Source: Microthyrium microscopicum (taxonomy: Eukaryota > Ascomycota > Dothideomycetes > Microthyriales > Microthyriaceae). Taken from it: 64,000 nucleotides of DNA. Below are positions 35,911 through 46,700 of this stretch, one piece after another. The notes below the pieces were generated by a model. That model was given only the letters and a program-made list of their open reading frames with translations, did no database searches and was not told where the DNA came from. Position 1 is the first letter of the stretch. Every line of letters begins with the position of its first letter. The stretch spans positions 499,256-563,255 of the forward strand of contig MU004245.1 in assembly GCA_010405405.1 (NCBI GenBank). Direction: 5' to 3'. A program made the position numbers and the translations under genes.

Positions 35911-36900
35911 CTAATCTGGACTAAAAGCTTGTCCCTCCAGCATCGGAAGAATAGCAATCTCCCTGATAACCCACGTCCTCCCACCATCCGCCGTCGTCAT
36001 ATTATCAACATGTACATTCCCCTTCTTCACCAATGTTGCGGCAAGCTTCGGCTCCTCAGTAGCCATGGTCATAGTAATATTCAGATAATTCTGAATGTCT
36101 GCTGATCCTCTTACTCCCCCATCAGTCTCCGTCCGGATCGAGAGCCTTTGAAGGTTAGCAACTGACTATCAATACATCTATTGTCAACATACAATTTCGT
36201 TGGCGCGTTGCCTTTGGTAAACTTCCAGAGCTCCTTCTTGTCAACGCCCTTTGGTCCAAGATTCCACAGTGATTGCGTCCACATTCCGCCTAGTCCATCG
36301 GCTTTTTCGTACTCTATTAGTACTTGATCATCATGGTTGATTATTGCGCTGTCCGGTGACGCTTGGAATAGACAGCAACCATGAATTGCGTGCGAGCGTA
36401 TGCACCTTTTCGAGTCAGTCGGAGAGGTTCTCTAAATCTTCAAAGACTTCTGCACCTACCATTGACCAGGATAGGCTCTACATGTTCTCCATAATTTAGC
36501 AGATCCATATCCCTCTATCACCGTCTATTTTCACTCAGTCAGCTGACCAACCAATAACTTGAGATACAAAGCCTCAGCTTACTTGTATAGTATCACCCTG
36601 TGAGCTATTCGTCCCATAAAACAGGCCCCCGAATAAGTTTATCTGACCATTTATCGGTATATCTTTCGGTGGGTAGCCTGCGATCTGTACCATGGATATC
36701 TTGATAAACTCGGAAGCCGCTTTGCCAATACTTATCGTCGGTCTCGACACCGTGGTTTGCGGAGAAGATTGTCTTTTGACCAGTGAGTTGTCATGCTGGT
36801 GCGCTAGCGGAGATTTTGATGTGATGTCTGGTACGTTAGCAGAGGCGACGAATTTGTTTTGGCTGATGAATGCTAGGGCGACCAGTAAAAGAATTATCAT
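35911..36900 (-). CDS. Secreted protein with Kex2-type site, unknown family
   Basis: A four-exon model fits: 36900-36583, 36514-36482, 36431-36193 and 36145-35911, 274 aa. The N-terminus MIILLLVALAFISQNKFVAS is a good signal peptide. A dibasic site (SLVKR, about residue 46) suggests Kex2 cleavage and a propeptide. The mature part has GYPPKDIPINGQINLFGGLF, a GCCLF segment, LIEYEKADGLGGMWTQSLWN and a beta-rich C-terminal half (LSIRTETDGG, TMATEEPKLAATLVKKGNVH). Exon 2 is only 33 nt. This model was chosen because it keeps the frame throughout; alternatives around 36432-36482 hit stops. I do not recognise the family. It may be an effector or wall-associated protein. Confidence 0.6.
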
Positions 36901-37214
36901 ATCCGTACCTTGGCAGGCAACGATATTGCACAGGGAGCAAAAGTTATGGGATGTCAAGAAGGATTTAGAAGTAATCACTGGCATTGCTGATGTTCAAAAG
37001 TAATTTCAGCTTGTCTCATATACATTGGATTACAAAATCCACTTCAAAACATTAGGGCCAACGCAAAATCAGCATCAAACACCACCCACGGTACGATAGG
37101 GCTGCTACAAAATCCAAAAATCGAGCCCCAAATAACCTCAAATTATTCTCCCATCAGCTGCGTTGCCACCCATCTACGACGCTATTTATCAAGTGCGATG
37201 GCAGCCACCGCCCT
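36901..37214. other. Short intergenic region
   Basis: About 310 bp, promoter of the secreted-protein gene and 3' side of the RING gene. An upstream in-frame ATG at 36984 would lengthen the secreted protein but would bury its signal peptide. Nothing else seen. Confidence 0.4.
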
Positions 37215-38604
37215 TCATGGAATGGCGTCCAATTCTCCCAGTGTAAGATTGGCCAGCGCATACAACGAAGCATGGCTCGGAAGATGCGGTCCCTTGCTCT
37301 GCGTCCTCCGACCATGCTTCCTTACTTCCCGATCTTGCGCATGCACCTCCTCCGGCAGGTCATGGTGGCATCCAGATGCCCACTTCTTCCGGCAAGTCGG
37401 ACAGCCATTTTCGCTCCACGCATCTGGGTTCGTGGTTCCTATCCACGAGTTGATGCACTGTCTGTGGAAGTTTTGTCCACAGCCGTCTTTGCACCACCGC
37501 AGGTCGTTGTAGTTTGGTGAGGCTGCGGCGGGCTCCCATAGCCTGGATAGACAGATGGCGCAGACTTGGTCTTGCGCGATTGGACGGCGTGGGGAGTGCG
37601 TTTCGCCGCTGCAGTGCCACGAGTAGGTGTGGGCGGAGGGCCGTGGTAGCCAGTCATCGGCGGTAGTAGGAGCTGGATCTGGATAGTCGTCCCAGCCTAC
37701 AAATGTAGTTCCCCAGGCAGCTCGCCAGGCAGCGTCCCCTACGGTGTACAGTGTAGCTGGACTGGACTGTTCCGCAAGTGGTTCACGAGTACGCAAGAAC
37801 CTGCTTGAGCCACCCGAAGTTCCACTAGCCTGCGAGGAGGTCCCAGTAGAGGGCCTGTTGCTATTTCTGGATATAGCTACACGAACTCGACTATACTGCT
37901 GGCCCCCTAGGTGTCTTTGTGGCTCTGGACCAGACCAGCGTGACTGCTGTTGGCGTCGACGATGCTGAAGTTCTTGTTGGATACTAGGCCGTGAGCCTCT
38001 CGCGCCAAAAGCAGGGCGAGAATTTTGTTCTCTTTCGGCTTCTCTGGCAGAGTAGGCATCCAAATACATGTTATGCCAATTCGCGAAGACTTCGCGAACG
38101 TAAGATTGATGTAGCCGACATACAGCTTGCTGGGCCAATCTGGAATACGTTAGTAGGAATCAACTATATTGGGTCTCTGCACGGGTGGAGCCATAAGATA
38201 TTCTATGGCAGTCATCGCATCCGTTACCAATCAGCGAAGCCGATCAGAAACGGAAACAAGGGAGTCATGTAACCAAAATATGGCTTGCAAATGTGTTCTG
38301 ACGAGGGGAAAACTTACGCTGCCAAAGTATGATGCATTTGGGGCCAGTTTGGAGTCTGCCTGTCGCACAGTTGGTAAAGCGAGTCAAAAATCCGGTCGGC
38401 CTGGCGTTCCGCCAGGTCATTAGGACATCGAACCAAGATGCCGGGTCCTACAAGGTTATTAGCACGCAGTTTTGCAACGCATTTGTGATGCGCGAAGGTG
38501 TTTTCAGTGAGACTCTTACCTAGTGATGGTCCATGACAGGTAATGCGGCCAGTTTGAACATTATAGATCTCGAACACCTTGATCAAATCTAGGTGAGGCG
38601 CCAT
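37215..38604 (-). CDS. RING-finger protein, putative E3 ligase
   Basis: Exons 38604-38520, 38447-38318 and 38139-37215 give 379 aa. The N-terminal 110 residues (MAPHLDLIKVFEIYNVQ, CPNDLAERQADRIFDSLYQL) form a conserved-looking helical part. A disordered Arg/Gln/Ser-rich linker follows. The RING domain is at about 265-321: CAIC, then RWCKDGCGQNFHRQCINSWI, then CPTC. The ligand order is C-x2-C ... C-x3-C-G-x2-F-H-x2-C ... C-x2-C, a slightly unusual RING with C-x3-C-G before the histidine. A related RING with the same C-G-x2-F-H-x2-C-I-N core is encoded at 46089-46346. It is likely a ubiquitin ligase; substrate unknown. The middle intron is long (178 nt). Confidence 0.8.
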
Positions 38605-39693
38605 TTTGTTCTGGTTGTATGATATGGGTCTGTTAAAATAGTTTCTTGGGGTGGAAATATGGCACAAAAAGGTTGTTTGTAAGAACGTGAAGTTAGTGAT
38701 GGAAGTGAACTGGGAGAAAGGAAATCAGCAAAATCTGGACAAGTCTATCGCCTTAAATACAATGAAGGTCGTTTGTCGCAGTCAAAAAATTCTGCTCTGC
38801 GGTCCAGAGCGCGTGGCTCTACCATTCAGCTAGTAAGTCGCTATAGCACTAAAGTTATGTAAACTCTGGTTGACTTTATGATACTTCACTAAGCTGTGGT
38901 CGAGCACCAAACTTTCAGTATGCTTCTCTAGTGCGTCTATCATGTTTAGTAACTCGCACTAAGTCAGTTCGCGCAGCTTGCTCCTTATCGCAGTCATGAA
39001 TCCTTTTTCCCCAAGACTGACAAACTCCAGAATGGGTGCTTACAGCGGACGCATTCTGCTGGATGATGTGCTCCTAATGCGAGTTTGATAGCTATATAAG
39101 AGGAATATAACTTCCATCGAGTCCATGGAAGTATGTAAAAGGTTCCATTTGCAATGATTGGTTATATTCGAATGCAAAGACCATCGTTACTGAAAGGTAT
39201 CAGACAGCTCAAATCGGCTTGATGACTGTTCACTACCACGTTTGACATATACGTCTGAGGATCATTTTGGTGTCTAAGGACCATGGTTCTTAGAGAATTT
39301 AGGCTTCCAAGAAACAAAACAAATGTGATATCAAGAAAATTACCAACAATCAAGGCTACATAGTCATATTTAGGGAGGCATTAAGGGCTCTTGCACAGCT
39401 TACAGGAGTCACGTAATCGACAGGCACAATGTCTTAGAAATAACCTTAAGAAATCACAGTAGATTCTCTTCGCACATAATACGATATTGATTCGGATCCT
39501 TGCGTACCAAGAGCACTACGACTATCAAAACTATTCCTACCGAATGCAAACTGTGTCAGTACCAGAACACGAGAGTCCAAGGAAATTGTAATCAACAGCA
39601 TGTTATAAGGTTGGAATGCAGAAAGGGGACGCCAAATGAAACAAGTGAAGTCGCCAACTTTGATCATGGGCTTTGATCTATCACGACGCACGA
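38605..39693. other. Intergenic 5' of the RING gene
   Basis: About 1.09 kb between the RING gene and the 3' end of the F-box-like gene at 39694. It includes a tRNA-like fragment (38795-38832). Otherwise only short frames. Confidence 0.4.
38795..38832 (-). pseudogene. tRNA 5'-half fragment
   Basis: On the minus strand this reads as the first half of a tRNA: a perfect A-box (TAGCTGAATGGTAGAGCC, D-arm) followed by an imperfect anticodon-like hairpin (GCG CTCTGGAC CGC). The T-arm and B-box (GGTTCGAATCC-like) are missing, and a run of six T follows instead. I therefore call it a truncated tRNA or tRNA-derived relic; the anticodon cannot be assigned. Confidence 0.4.
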
Positions 39694-41546
39694 TTAGTAT
39701 TCCCATAAGGAAGCGACACAGTCTCCAAATCTTGCAGGATGATCGTCAGGCTCTTTGCCAGCGATCTTCAATCCCCTGTGTTGCAAGTACGAAACAACGT
39801 CAATCCATTTGTTCATTCCTTGACGAGGAGCTCGACGACGAGGCCTCGCCTCAGTCGTTGGATCCATATTGCCCTCAGTGCTGTCGTTCTCAGCAATTCT
39901 TTCATCCAAGGGCCTGATGATCTTCGTAGGCTCGCCTCCGATCACAATGAACTTCAGTGATGGAAAGACACTCTGAATGAAGCCAACTGTCAAGCCCACA
40001 TCGGCCACAGGCGAGCCTCTCGGTGCTAGTGCTTTGATGCTAGGGAACTTGTATTCGGGTTCTGATGGAAGATCCACAGACATACGCATATTTATCCCGA
40101 AAACCTCCAGGAACGATAGCTGCTGCAGAGCTGTCATCATTCCGTGTAAAGAGGTGGACACATAATACTCATAGCCAGCAATGTCCAGAATCCGTAGACG
40201 CGGAAACGCATGGCAAAGTTGATGAAAAGTGTCATCGTCAAGGGAGGTGAAATCCTGGTTAAGTATAATGATCAAAGTTTCCAGATTCTTGAAGGTGAAG
40301 AGTGGCGTTAGAATCTGGCAAGGAAATATTGGCACTGCTTCGTTGCGTAGAGAATCATCTCGACATTGAATGTCAAAATGTAGCAGAGTTTCCGAATTAA
40401 GATGATCCTCGACATCAGTCACGAAGCCAGAAAAGTCCTCACTGGGGTTATATTGAATGTCAATGTGCAGACTTTTGAGAGATCCGGACGATAGGCATCG
40501 AATGAAGACTCCGCATTCTTGGAGACTAGCGGCTTGTAAATTCAAGTCCTCTAGTGCTGGAAAGAAAGGGCCAGTATGATGTTCGGGGGTACCAATCAGA
40601 GAATTGTACAAGCTCAGGTTGAGCTTTGTGACATTGCAGAAAGGGGCTATGTGGAGTAGTCCTCCGGCAGCCATGTATTGAATTTCAGACAACCCCCAAT
40701 AGGTCCCGAAAGACTTCAGGTGCGGAATCTGAGAGAGCTCTTGCACTGGTAGCAAGCCAACCAAGTCGACTGATTCCTCTCCTGGCTCATCAGTATCATC
40801 ATCGTATATCGAGGCGACGCGGAGATGAGCGAGTTTTTGGCAGGCGGGTTTAATGATTTGTAGGAACCGAACTACCTGTGGCGTGTTCGTGTGGTTCAGC
40901 GGTGTCTCTATACAGAATGACTTGAGAGAGGGCGGAAATAATGACGAGAGGTAATTTTCAAATTGGTAGTCATCCAGATCCATGTGTATATGGAAGTTGT
41001 CAAGACGCGGGAGTATGTACTCGTCTTTAAGCAAGGACTTCAACTGACTGAAGACACTGTGGTCGTATTGATAATATTTTTGAGCAACACCCCTGATATC
41101 GGGACCTGTCCGCCGTAGCCAGCGATCATGTTGTATTAAGGTTCGCACTCGTGCTGCATAGAACTTGAATCGTACAATGTGTTCTTCCGCTATCGTCTCA
41201 CTGAGAGTCTAGCCTCATGTCAGCGCAAAATAAATAGACCTAATCTCCGGCAAACTCCTACAAACAAAGTTGTGACACTGAAGTCTTCTGGTTCTTGCTC
41301 ATGAGAAGTCCATATTTCAGGTGATAGCACACGTACAAGTTCCAACAGCGAGTATATAACTCGCCAACGGCAGTCCAAGGCGTAAGGGAGGAAAGTCTTG
41401 CACGTAAGAGCGACTGAGAGTAAATCATGTCTTCCCTTGCAAGGCTCTACCTCGTCTTTGTGAAGCTCATCGACAGTGCGTTCGACATCCCCGACGAAGT
41501 CTATTATGCTGGCTTGAAGTTCAGGTATGAGGAGTGCTCGATGCAT
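39694..41546 (-). CDS. F-box-like protein with leucine-rich repeats
   Basis: Exons 41546-41262 and 41208-39694 give 599 aa with a 53-nt intron. The N-terminus (LLIPELQASIIDFVGDVERT ... DLLSVALTCKTFLPYALD) is a typical fungal F-box-like start: an L-x-x-P-E-L/I helix, then the A-L-T-C-K-x-F helix. The body contains irregular leucine-rich repeats (LKSFCIET, LAHLRVASI, VTKLNLSLY, LEDLNLQAASL, LKSLHIDI, LETLIIIL, LRILDIAG), which usually form the substrate-binding face. The C-terminus is basic (RPRRRAPRQG). It is probably an SCF substrate receptor. An upstream in-frame ATG at 41669 would add 41 residues that do not fit the family. It is the last intact gene before the AT-rich block. Confidence 0.78.
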
Positions 41547-42264
41547 TGTGCACTGGTGTACTCGCTCAAAACAAACAGATTTCTTGCGAATTGATCGTTG
41601 TAAGACCAAACAGTGAAGTGATTCAGAGGGTGCTGTGAGAGAGTAGAGTGTAGTGGACTTGGGGGACATACATTAGGTACACGATGCACGGCGGGGCATT
41701 TGGGAAATTGGAGAGCTTCAGATTACAACATCAGCGTACCTGGGCAGGTACGTTAGTATATTGAATAGGCAGGCGTTATAAGCTGCCTGGCAGGGATTCA
41801 GATCCATGTGGTACAGTACGAAACAAAGCTGTCGCTGCACTTCTGGTTGGGTGCATCAGCTCTCAGCCTCTCGATAATCGGGTATAAGGCTGGAATCTCA
41901 CAACGAAATGACCCAAAGCATTCCCATAGATTCCTGAAATATCATACGGTCGTGTTCATTGAAGTTTCTTAACCTTTCATTAGGTGTCTTATATTAGATT
42001 GGCAAACTCTTCAGACTCTTGATTACAATGCCTGATGCGCTAGATAGCACTGCTGATCTGCCGTTTTGTGAATCAGTATTTGAGGTAGCCTTGAAAGATC
42101 GAAAATAGACTCTGGAGACGTTTCAGACTGTCATCATCCATGGCTACGAGATCAAGGATTGGTATTCGAACCGTCGAAGCGTACCGAAACATAGATATAT
42201 GCTGTAATGAAGGCCCGAAGGGCGTTGAATTTGGTGAGAAAGAAGCAAGCATACCCATCGGTTA
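41547..42264. other. Promoter region running into the transposon edge
   Basis: About 720 bp between the F-box-like gene and the DNA transposon. A 61-codon minus frame (42258-42073, MGMLASFSPNSTPFG...) ends at the transposon boundary and might be the end of a gene broken by the insertion, but it shows no domain. Base composition is still normal up to 42260. Confidence 0.4.
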
Positions 42265-42335
42265 AGAACACGATCGCCGAAGGCGATTGGGGACAGCTTA
42301 ACGCTAAGGACAGCTTAACGCTAGATCTATTACTA
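42265..42335 (+). repeat. Left terminal inverted repeat of the DNA transposon
   Basis: It begins AGAACACGATCGCCGAAGGC and contains a tandem 17-bp sub-repeat (GACAGCTTAACGCTAAG, then GACAGCTTAACGCTAG). It matches the reverse complement of 45499-45569 with only a few C/T-type differences. Confidence 0.85.
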
Positions 42336-45300
42336 TTATTTAGTTACTTACTAGCCATTCATTCATTATACAATATTTGAAGCTGAAATTAAAGAGGCAT
42401 ATAATTTAGGTTTAGTTCTAAATCCTGTATTAATTTTAGCTTTATAACTTATTAAATAAGTCTTTACTGTTAATCTCTAGTTAGGTAGTTTTAGACTTAA
42501 TTAGACTAAAATGTATAGAATTTTAAGTATTTCTTTAGACTACTTACTAACTTTACTAGTTATACTTTTTAAAATTTAACTAGAGCATAAATAGATATAA
42601 TAGAATACTCTATCTAATTTTTATATAATATAATTAATAAGAGAGTTTATTATTATAATAACTAGAAATTCTTAGATATTCTTAAGCTTTAGCCCTCTTA
42701 ATAGCCTCTTAGCATCTTAACTACTCTTCTATTGATTTACTACTTCTACTATTAACTACTACTTACTTAATAATTTCTATCTCTACTATTATAGCTCTAA
42801 AATCGTAATTAAAAAAGCAAAAATACTCTAAATTTCTAGCTAAAGAAGCCTTACTTAAAGACGCTATTAAATTTTATTAAAAATACCCTAAAATAATATA
42901 AACTTAACTTGTAGAGAAATTTACGTCCCTAAGGCTTAATTAGATATACTATCGCTATCTATAGATATAAATATCGTGCTCTAAGCGTACCTTTACTAAT
43001 TAAAAGCTCTCTAATGACTAGGAGGTATTCCTTATAAAATATCTTAATTTAATAGTAAAGATTAGCGTATTGCTTTATATTAAACTTATTTAGGGTGCTG
43101 CTAATGAGATCCTATAATGAGATATTAAAGATTTAGATATAATTTCTCTTAAAGAATAACCTTATATTAGATCTAAATAGGCTACTCGCTAGCTTAAACG
43201 TAGTTAATTTGCTTTGTGCTTTTAACTTGCTATTAAAGCTATAAGAAAGCAAGCTATAGAAAGAGATGCTATTAAGCACTTCTATAGAGAGTATAAAGAT
43301 ATTACTACTACTTATGGCATCTAAATTGAGGACTAGTGAAATATAGATAAAATAGGCGTTTAAATTAGTATTAGAAGAGGCTAAATAGTAGTTATGCCTA
43401 ATAATTGTGAGTTCTTTAGCTACTACTACAACTATATTAAATCTCTTAGTAATTAAGAATTACTTACGTCTGTTGAAGCCTGTTCTGCTACTAGAAGAAC
43501 TATTAATCTCTTACTTATTACTAAAGGGAAGATTATATAGCAATTTTAGTTCGATGGTATTAAATTAGGAAATCTTGCGATTAGTAAGTTAATAGGCCTA
43601 AAACTAGTAAATCTAAAGTACTAATCTTACTATAGCGGTATCTAATACTAGCTATTTAAATAATTATTTAGGATTTATTTAGATATAGTATTTTTAACAT
43701 CTTTTAAAGTAACATTAGCTAAAGGATTACCTACGCTAGAAGGCTCGCTAGTAACTCTTAATAATTAATAAATATATAAGCTATTTTACTATATAGTTTA
43801 TATTATATTATAAGCTTTATAAGATAAAGATATTACTTCTTTTACCGCATTTAACGCACTTCTTATAACTATTAGATATTAGTATCTTTTAACCTTAGAA
43901 ATACTAGCATATAGAAGAAATTAACGTATATACGCGTTAAGGAATTATTAATTTTAATAGGCTATATCTTCTTAAAATAATTAAGTATATTAGATTAAAA
44001 GCTTTTACTAAAAATAATATTAGATTAGCGTAGAGGCGTATAGAAATAGTTCCCTTTAATTTAGAGTTAGTACTAAGTTAAATTCTTATTATAGATCCTT
44101 TAAAAGGGCTTAATCTATATAAAGATTAAGATCCTACTACTAGGCAATTTAGGAAGCGCCCTTAAATACTTAAAGATAAGGAATTACCTATAGTATAGAC
44201 TACTCTAGAATATTTAAAGTGATTTAAATAGTAAACTAGATAAATTGAGTATTATCTTTAATCGTTAGTATCTCTAGCGCCTCCTATAGTTTATAAGTAA
44301 CGATGAGCTAATCTTAAGGTCTTCTTAGATTATGTTACTACGTATAATAATCTTACTATAATGCTAATTAATTACTACTTTAATTCTTATTTAGTAAGAC
44401 TTTATAATAAGTCGTTAAAGGATAAATCTCGTAAATAGGTTTAAAAGGAAGGATTTGTTTACGCTAGTAATATTAGAGGTTATAATATTATTGGTTTAGT
44501 AGATATCCTATAGCACTAGCGCTAAATTAGGCTTTACTTTAATAATAAATAGCTTCTTTATTAACTCTATCTTTATGACTTTACCTTTCCTTAGTTCTTC
44601 CTATATTCTATAATCTAAATAATTACTAAAATCGTAAATACTAAGGCTACTATATACTTATAGAAGTTTACTAAATATAAGAATGCTACCCTTTAAAAGG
44701 CCTCTTAATAGACTATTACTAATAATAAGATTTAGGTTATTAAAGCTATAGTAGCAGAGTAATCTTAGCTTATAGTAGTAAAGGGCTCTTAACCTAAAAA
44801 GAGGCGTATAAGAGTAAAGAAGGAAGTAATTCTTAATATTCTAAGGTAGGCTAAATATAATATTTATGTTATATAGAAATGGAATGAAGAACTGCTTTAT
44901 CTTAAAGGGTCCTAAAGAAGACTATAGTAAGATTACTAGGAGAACTATACTAACGCTACTAAATTCCCTTACCTTAAGTATAATTACGAGTAAAATATAG
45001 CTCTATAGTACTTAGAAATATACCTATCGTAGTCTAAATTTATACTTATTAACTTATAGATCTTTACTACTAATCCTCTACTAGTATATATATTATATAC
45101 TAATAACGATAGTAAAGATACTATTAATAAGCCTGCTAATAGTAAAGATGTATTGAAAGATAAAGAACTACTAATAATAGAGGAGCAGATTACTAAAGTA
45201 GCTACCTAGACTACTAAGATTCGTAAAGCTAAAGCTTGCGCGCTTTAAATACAAGAATTTTAGTAAAATTTAAAGTCCGTTTAATATAGATATTCCTATT

Positions 45301-45498
45301 TTAGTATTGAAATATAGAGATTTAACTATTTTATAGTATTTAACTTATAATTATAACTATAAAAGATTACCCCCCAAAACATAATATTAATTACTAAAAA
45401 TAATACTATAGGTACATTAATACTATTAAAACACTTCGTAGAAGTTACATTAAATTATATTAACTAGTTGTTAAGATATTAATTAATTACTAGTTAAG

Positions 45499-45569
45499 TA
45501 GTAATAGATCTAGCGTTGAGCTGTCCTTAGCGTTGAGCTGTCCCTAATCGCCTTCAGCGATCGTGTTCT
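45499..45569 (-). repeat. Right terminal inverted repeat of the DNA transposon
   Basis: Reverse complement of the left TIR, with the same duplicated GACAGCT(C/T)AACGCTA unit. The outer end is GTTCT followed by TA. Confidence 0.85.
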
Positions 45570-45661
45570 TAACTAATAGGTAAGGAAAAGACCACTCGTT
45601 GCCTACTTCCGTGTTTAAAGACTAAGAAAAGCTTAATATGAAAGTCGCTGCCGTGTGCTTA

Positions 45662-45883
45662 CCATAGCGCGCGAGGGGGACTTATACAAATGATCATAGG
45701 AGAATCTTAGGCAAGAACGAATTACTTTAGCATGTTATAATCGTTTTTATTCTTCTCAATTATGCTTTCATTATCGTAACAATAATTTCTACATAGCTTT
45801 AATCAGCAAAGGGTGAGAATTAGTAAATTTGTATACTAAATCCTCATACGATGATTTCTATAACTCCCCCCTCCACGCTATGG
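45662..45883. mobile_element. 222-bp MITE with TA target duplication
   Basis: The left end CCATAGCGCGCGAGGGGG and the right end (reverse complement CCATAGCGTGGAGGGGGG) form inverted repeats that extend about 40 bp (ACTTATACAAATGAT.ATA versus AGTTATAGAAATCATCGTA). TA lies directly outside both ends (45660-45661, 45884-45885). At 222 bp it has no coding capacity. It is a Tc1/mariner-type MITE by structure. A related end occurs at 46655. Confidence 0.7.
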
Positions 45884-46088
45884 TAGCTATTGATATACCC
45901 AAGATTTAAGGACAAACAATGTTGGACTCCCAAATTTGAGGCAGCTAGTATATAATGAAGCCATATACGAACATTTGTACTTGCCACGCTAGAGATCATG
46001 AGCTAGATCTGAAATCATCTTACCTCTACATCGATTCTAATCAGTCTCGTTCCCTGAGTGAGTTAGCAACGATGTTTCTTTGTCCGGT

Positions 46089-46346
46089 TCATATACAGCT
46101 CACAGGCCTTTGATAATGCTCCGAGGTCAGACTTTTCCATTCAGTCCGACACAAAGGACAAGACTTGAGGTCATAATCCTCATTTTGAAGCCATTGATTA
46201 ATACACTCTTCGTGGAAGTTGTTTCCGCACTCGTATCTACAATGAACGAGCTGCTCTCCTTCCTCTACAGGCAGTAATTCAAGCCGGCATATGCCACAGA
46301 TATCGTCAGGGCCAATTGGCTGAGGGACTGCCTCGTCCTGAATCAC
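46089..46346 (-). CDS. RING-domain exon in an island between transposons
   Basis: An open frame with an intact RING: CGIC, HCRYECGNNFHEECINQWL and CPLC, ending in TAG at 46089-46091. It has the same C-x3-C-G-x2-F-H-x2-C-I-N core as the RING protein at 37215-38604, so the two are related. No good ATG precedes it. Coding-looking stretches lie further upstream near 46500-46580 (reading SVSEITDYVRRCFEQHF), but I could not find splice sites that join them cleanly. It is probably the last exon of a small RING gene, possibly damaged by the flanking elements. Composition is normal, so it has escaped RIP although it lies between heavily mutated blocks. Confidence 0.55.
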   Translation of the reverse strand: MIQDEAVPQPIGPDDICGICRLELLPVEEGEQLVHCRYECGNNFHEECINQWLQNEDYDLKSCPLCRTEWKSLTSEHYQRPVSCI

Positions 46347-46654
46347 TTCTTCCCATTAAATGCTATCCACCATCGAATTGCTTTGATAAAGGCCTGTCTA
46401 CCTCCTTCTCTGCAGGCATCATTTTGGCAGTATATGTTTCTACAGAATTGGTGAAGATAAATGTAGCGAAACGCATATTCAGGTATTATTTGTGTGGGAA
46501 GTGCTGCTCAAAGCAACGTCTCACGTAGTCCGTAATCTCAGAAACAGAGTTGTTTCTTCCGGGTAGATTTTCGCAAGCTGGATCATCTGCAGAGGCAGGC
46601 CCCTAGCATAAAAGATGCCCATCGGAGTCATATGCAGGACTGAGATCCAACATA
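46347..46654. other. Rest of the non-AT-rich island
   Basis: About 300 bp of normal composition that probably contain upstream exons of the RING gene on the minus strand (see above). It ends exactly where a transposon-type terminus begins at 46655. Confidence 0.4.
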
Positions 46655-46700
46655 CCATAGCGCGCGAGGGGGGGTTATGCAAATGATGATATAATAATCT
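46655..46700 (+). repeat. Second copy of the MITE-type terminus
   Basis: CCATAGCGCGCGAGGGGGGG followed by TTATGCAAATGATGATATAA, preceded by TA, matches the left end of the 222-bp MITE over about 45 bp. It marks the sharp change from normal to AT-rich sequence. It is probably the left end of a longer element of the same family; its right end was not found in the window. Confidence 0.6.

Larger units (their letters stand above)
42265..45569. mobile_element. RIP-degraded Fot1/pogo-type DNA transposon
   Basis: A 3305-bp element bounded by 71-bp terminal inverted repeats (42265-42335 and 45499-45569) and flanked by TA at 42263-42264 and 45570-45571, the target site of Tc1/mariner-pogo elements. 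The plus strand keeps traces of a pogo-type transposase: an HTH-like start near 42.85 kb, and near 43340 the reading N-I-D-K-I-G-V, which corresponds to the N-x-D-E-x-G motif of the DDE domain. The inside is about three quarters A+T, almost lacks CA and TG, and is full of TAA/TAG in all frames, as RIP produces. The transposase is dead. The TIRs have kept GC-rich blocks. Family assignment rests on the TA flank and the D motif, so Fot1/pogo is likely but not certain. Confidence 0.75.

Noticed and set aside
42073-42258. Possible gene end broken by the DNA transposon
   Set aside because: A 61-codon frame with no recognised domain and nothing matching it on the other side of the element at 45570 onward, so disruption of a gene cannot be supported.
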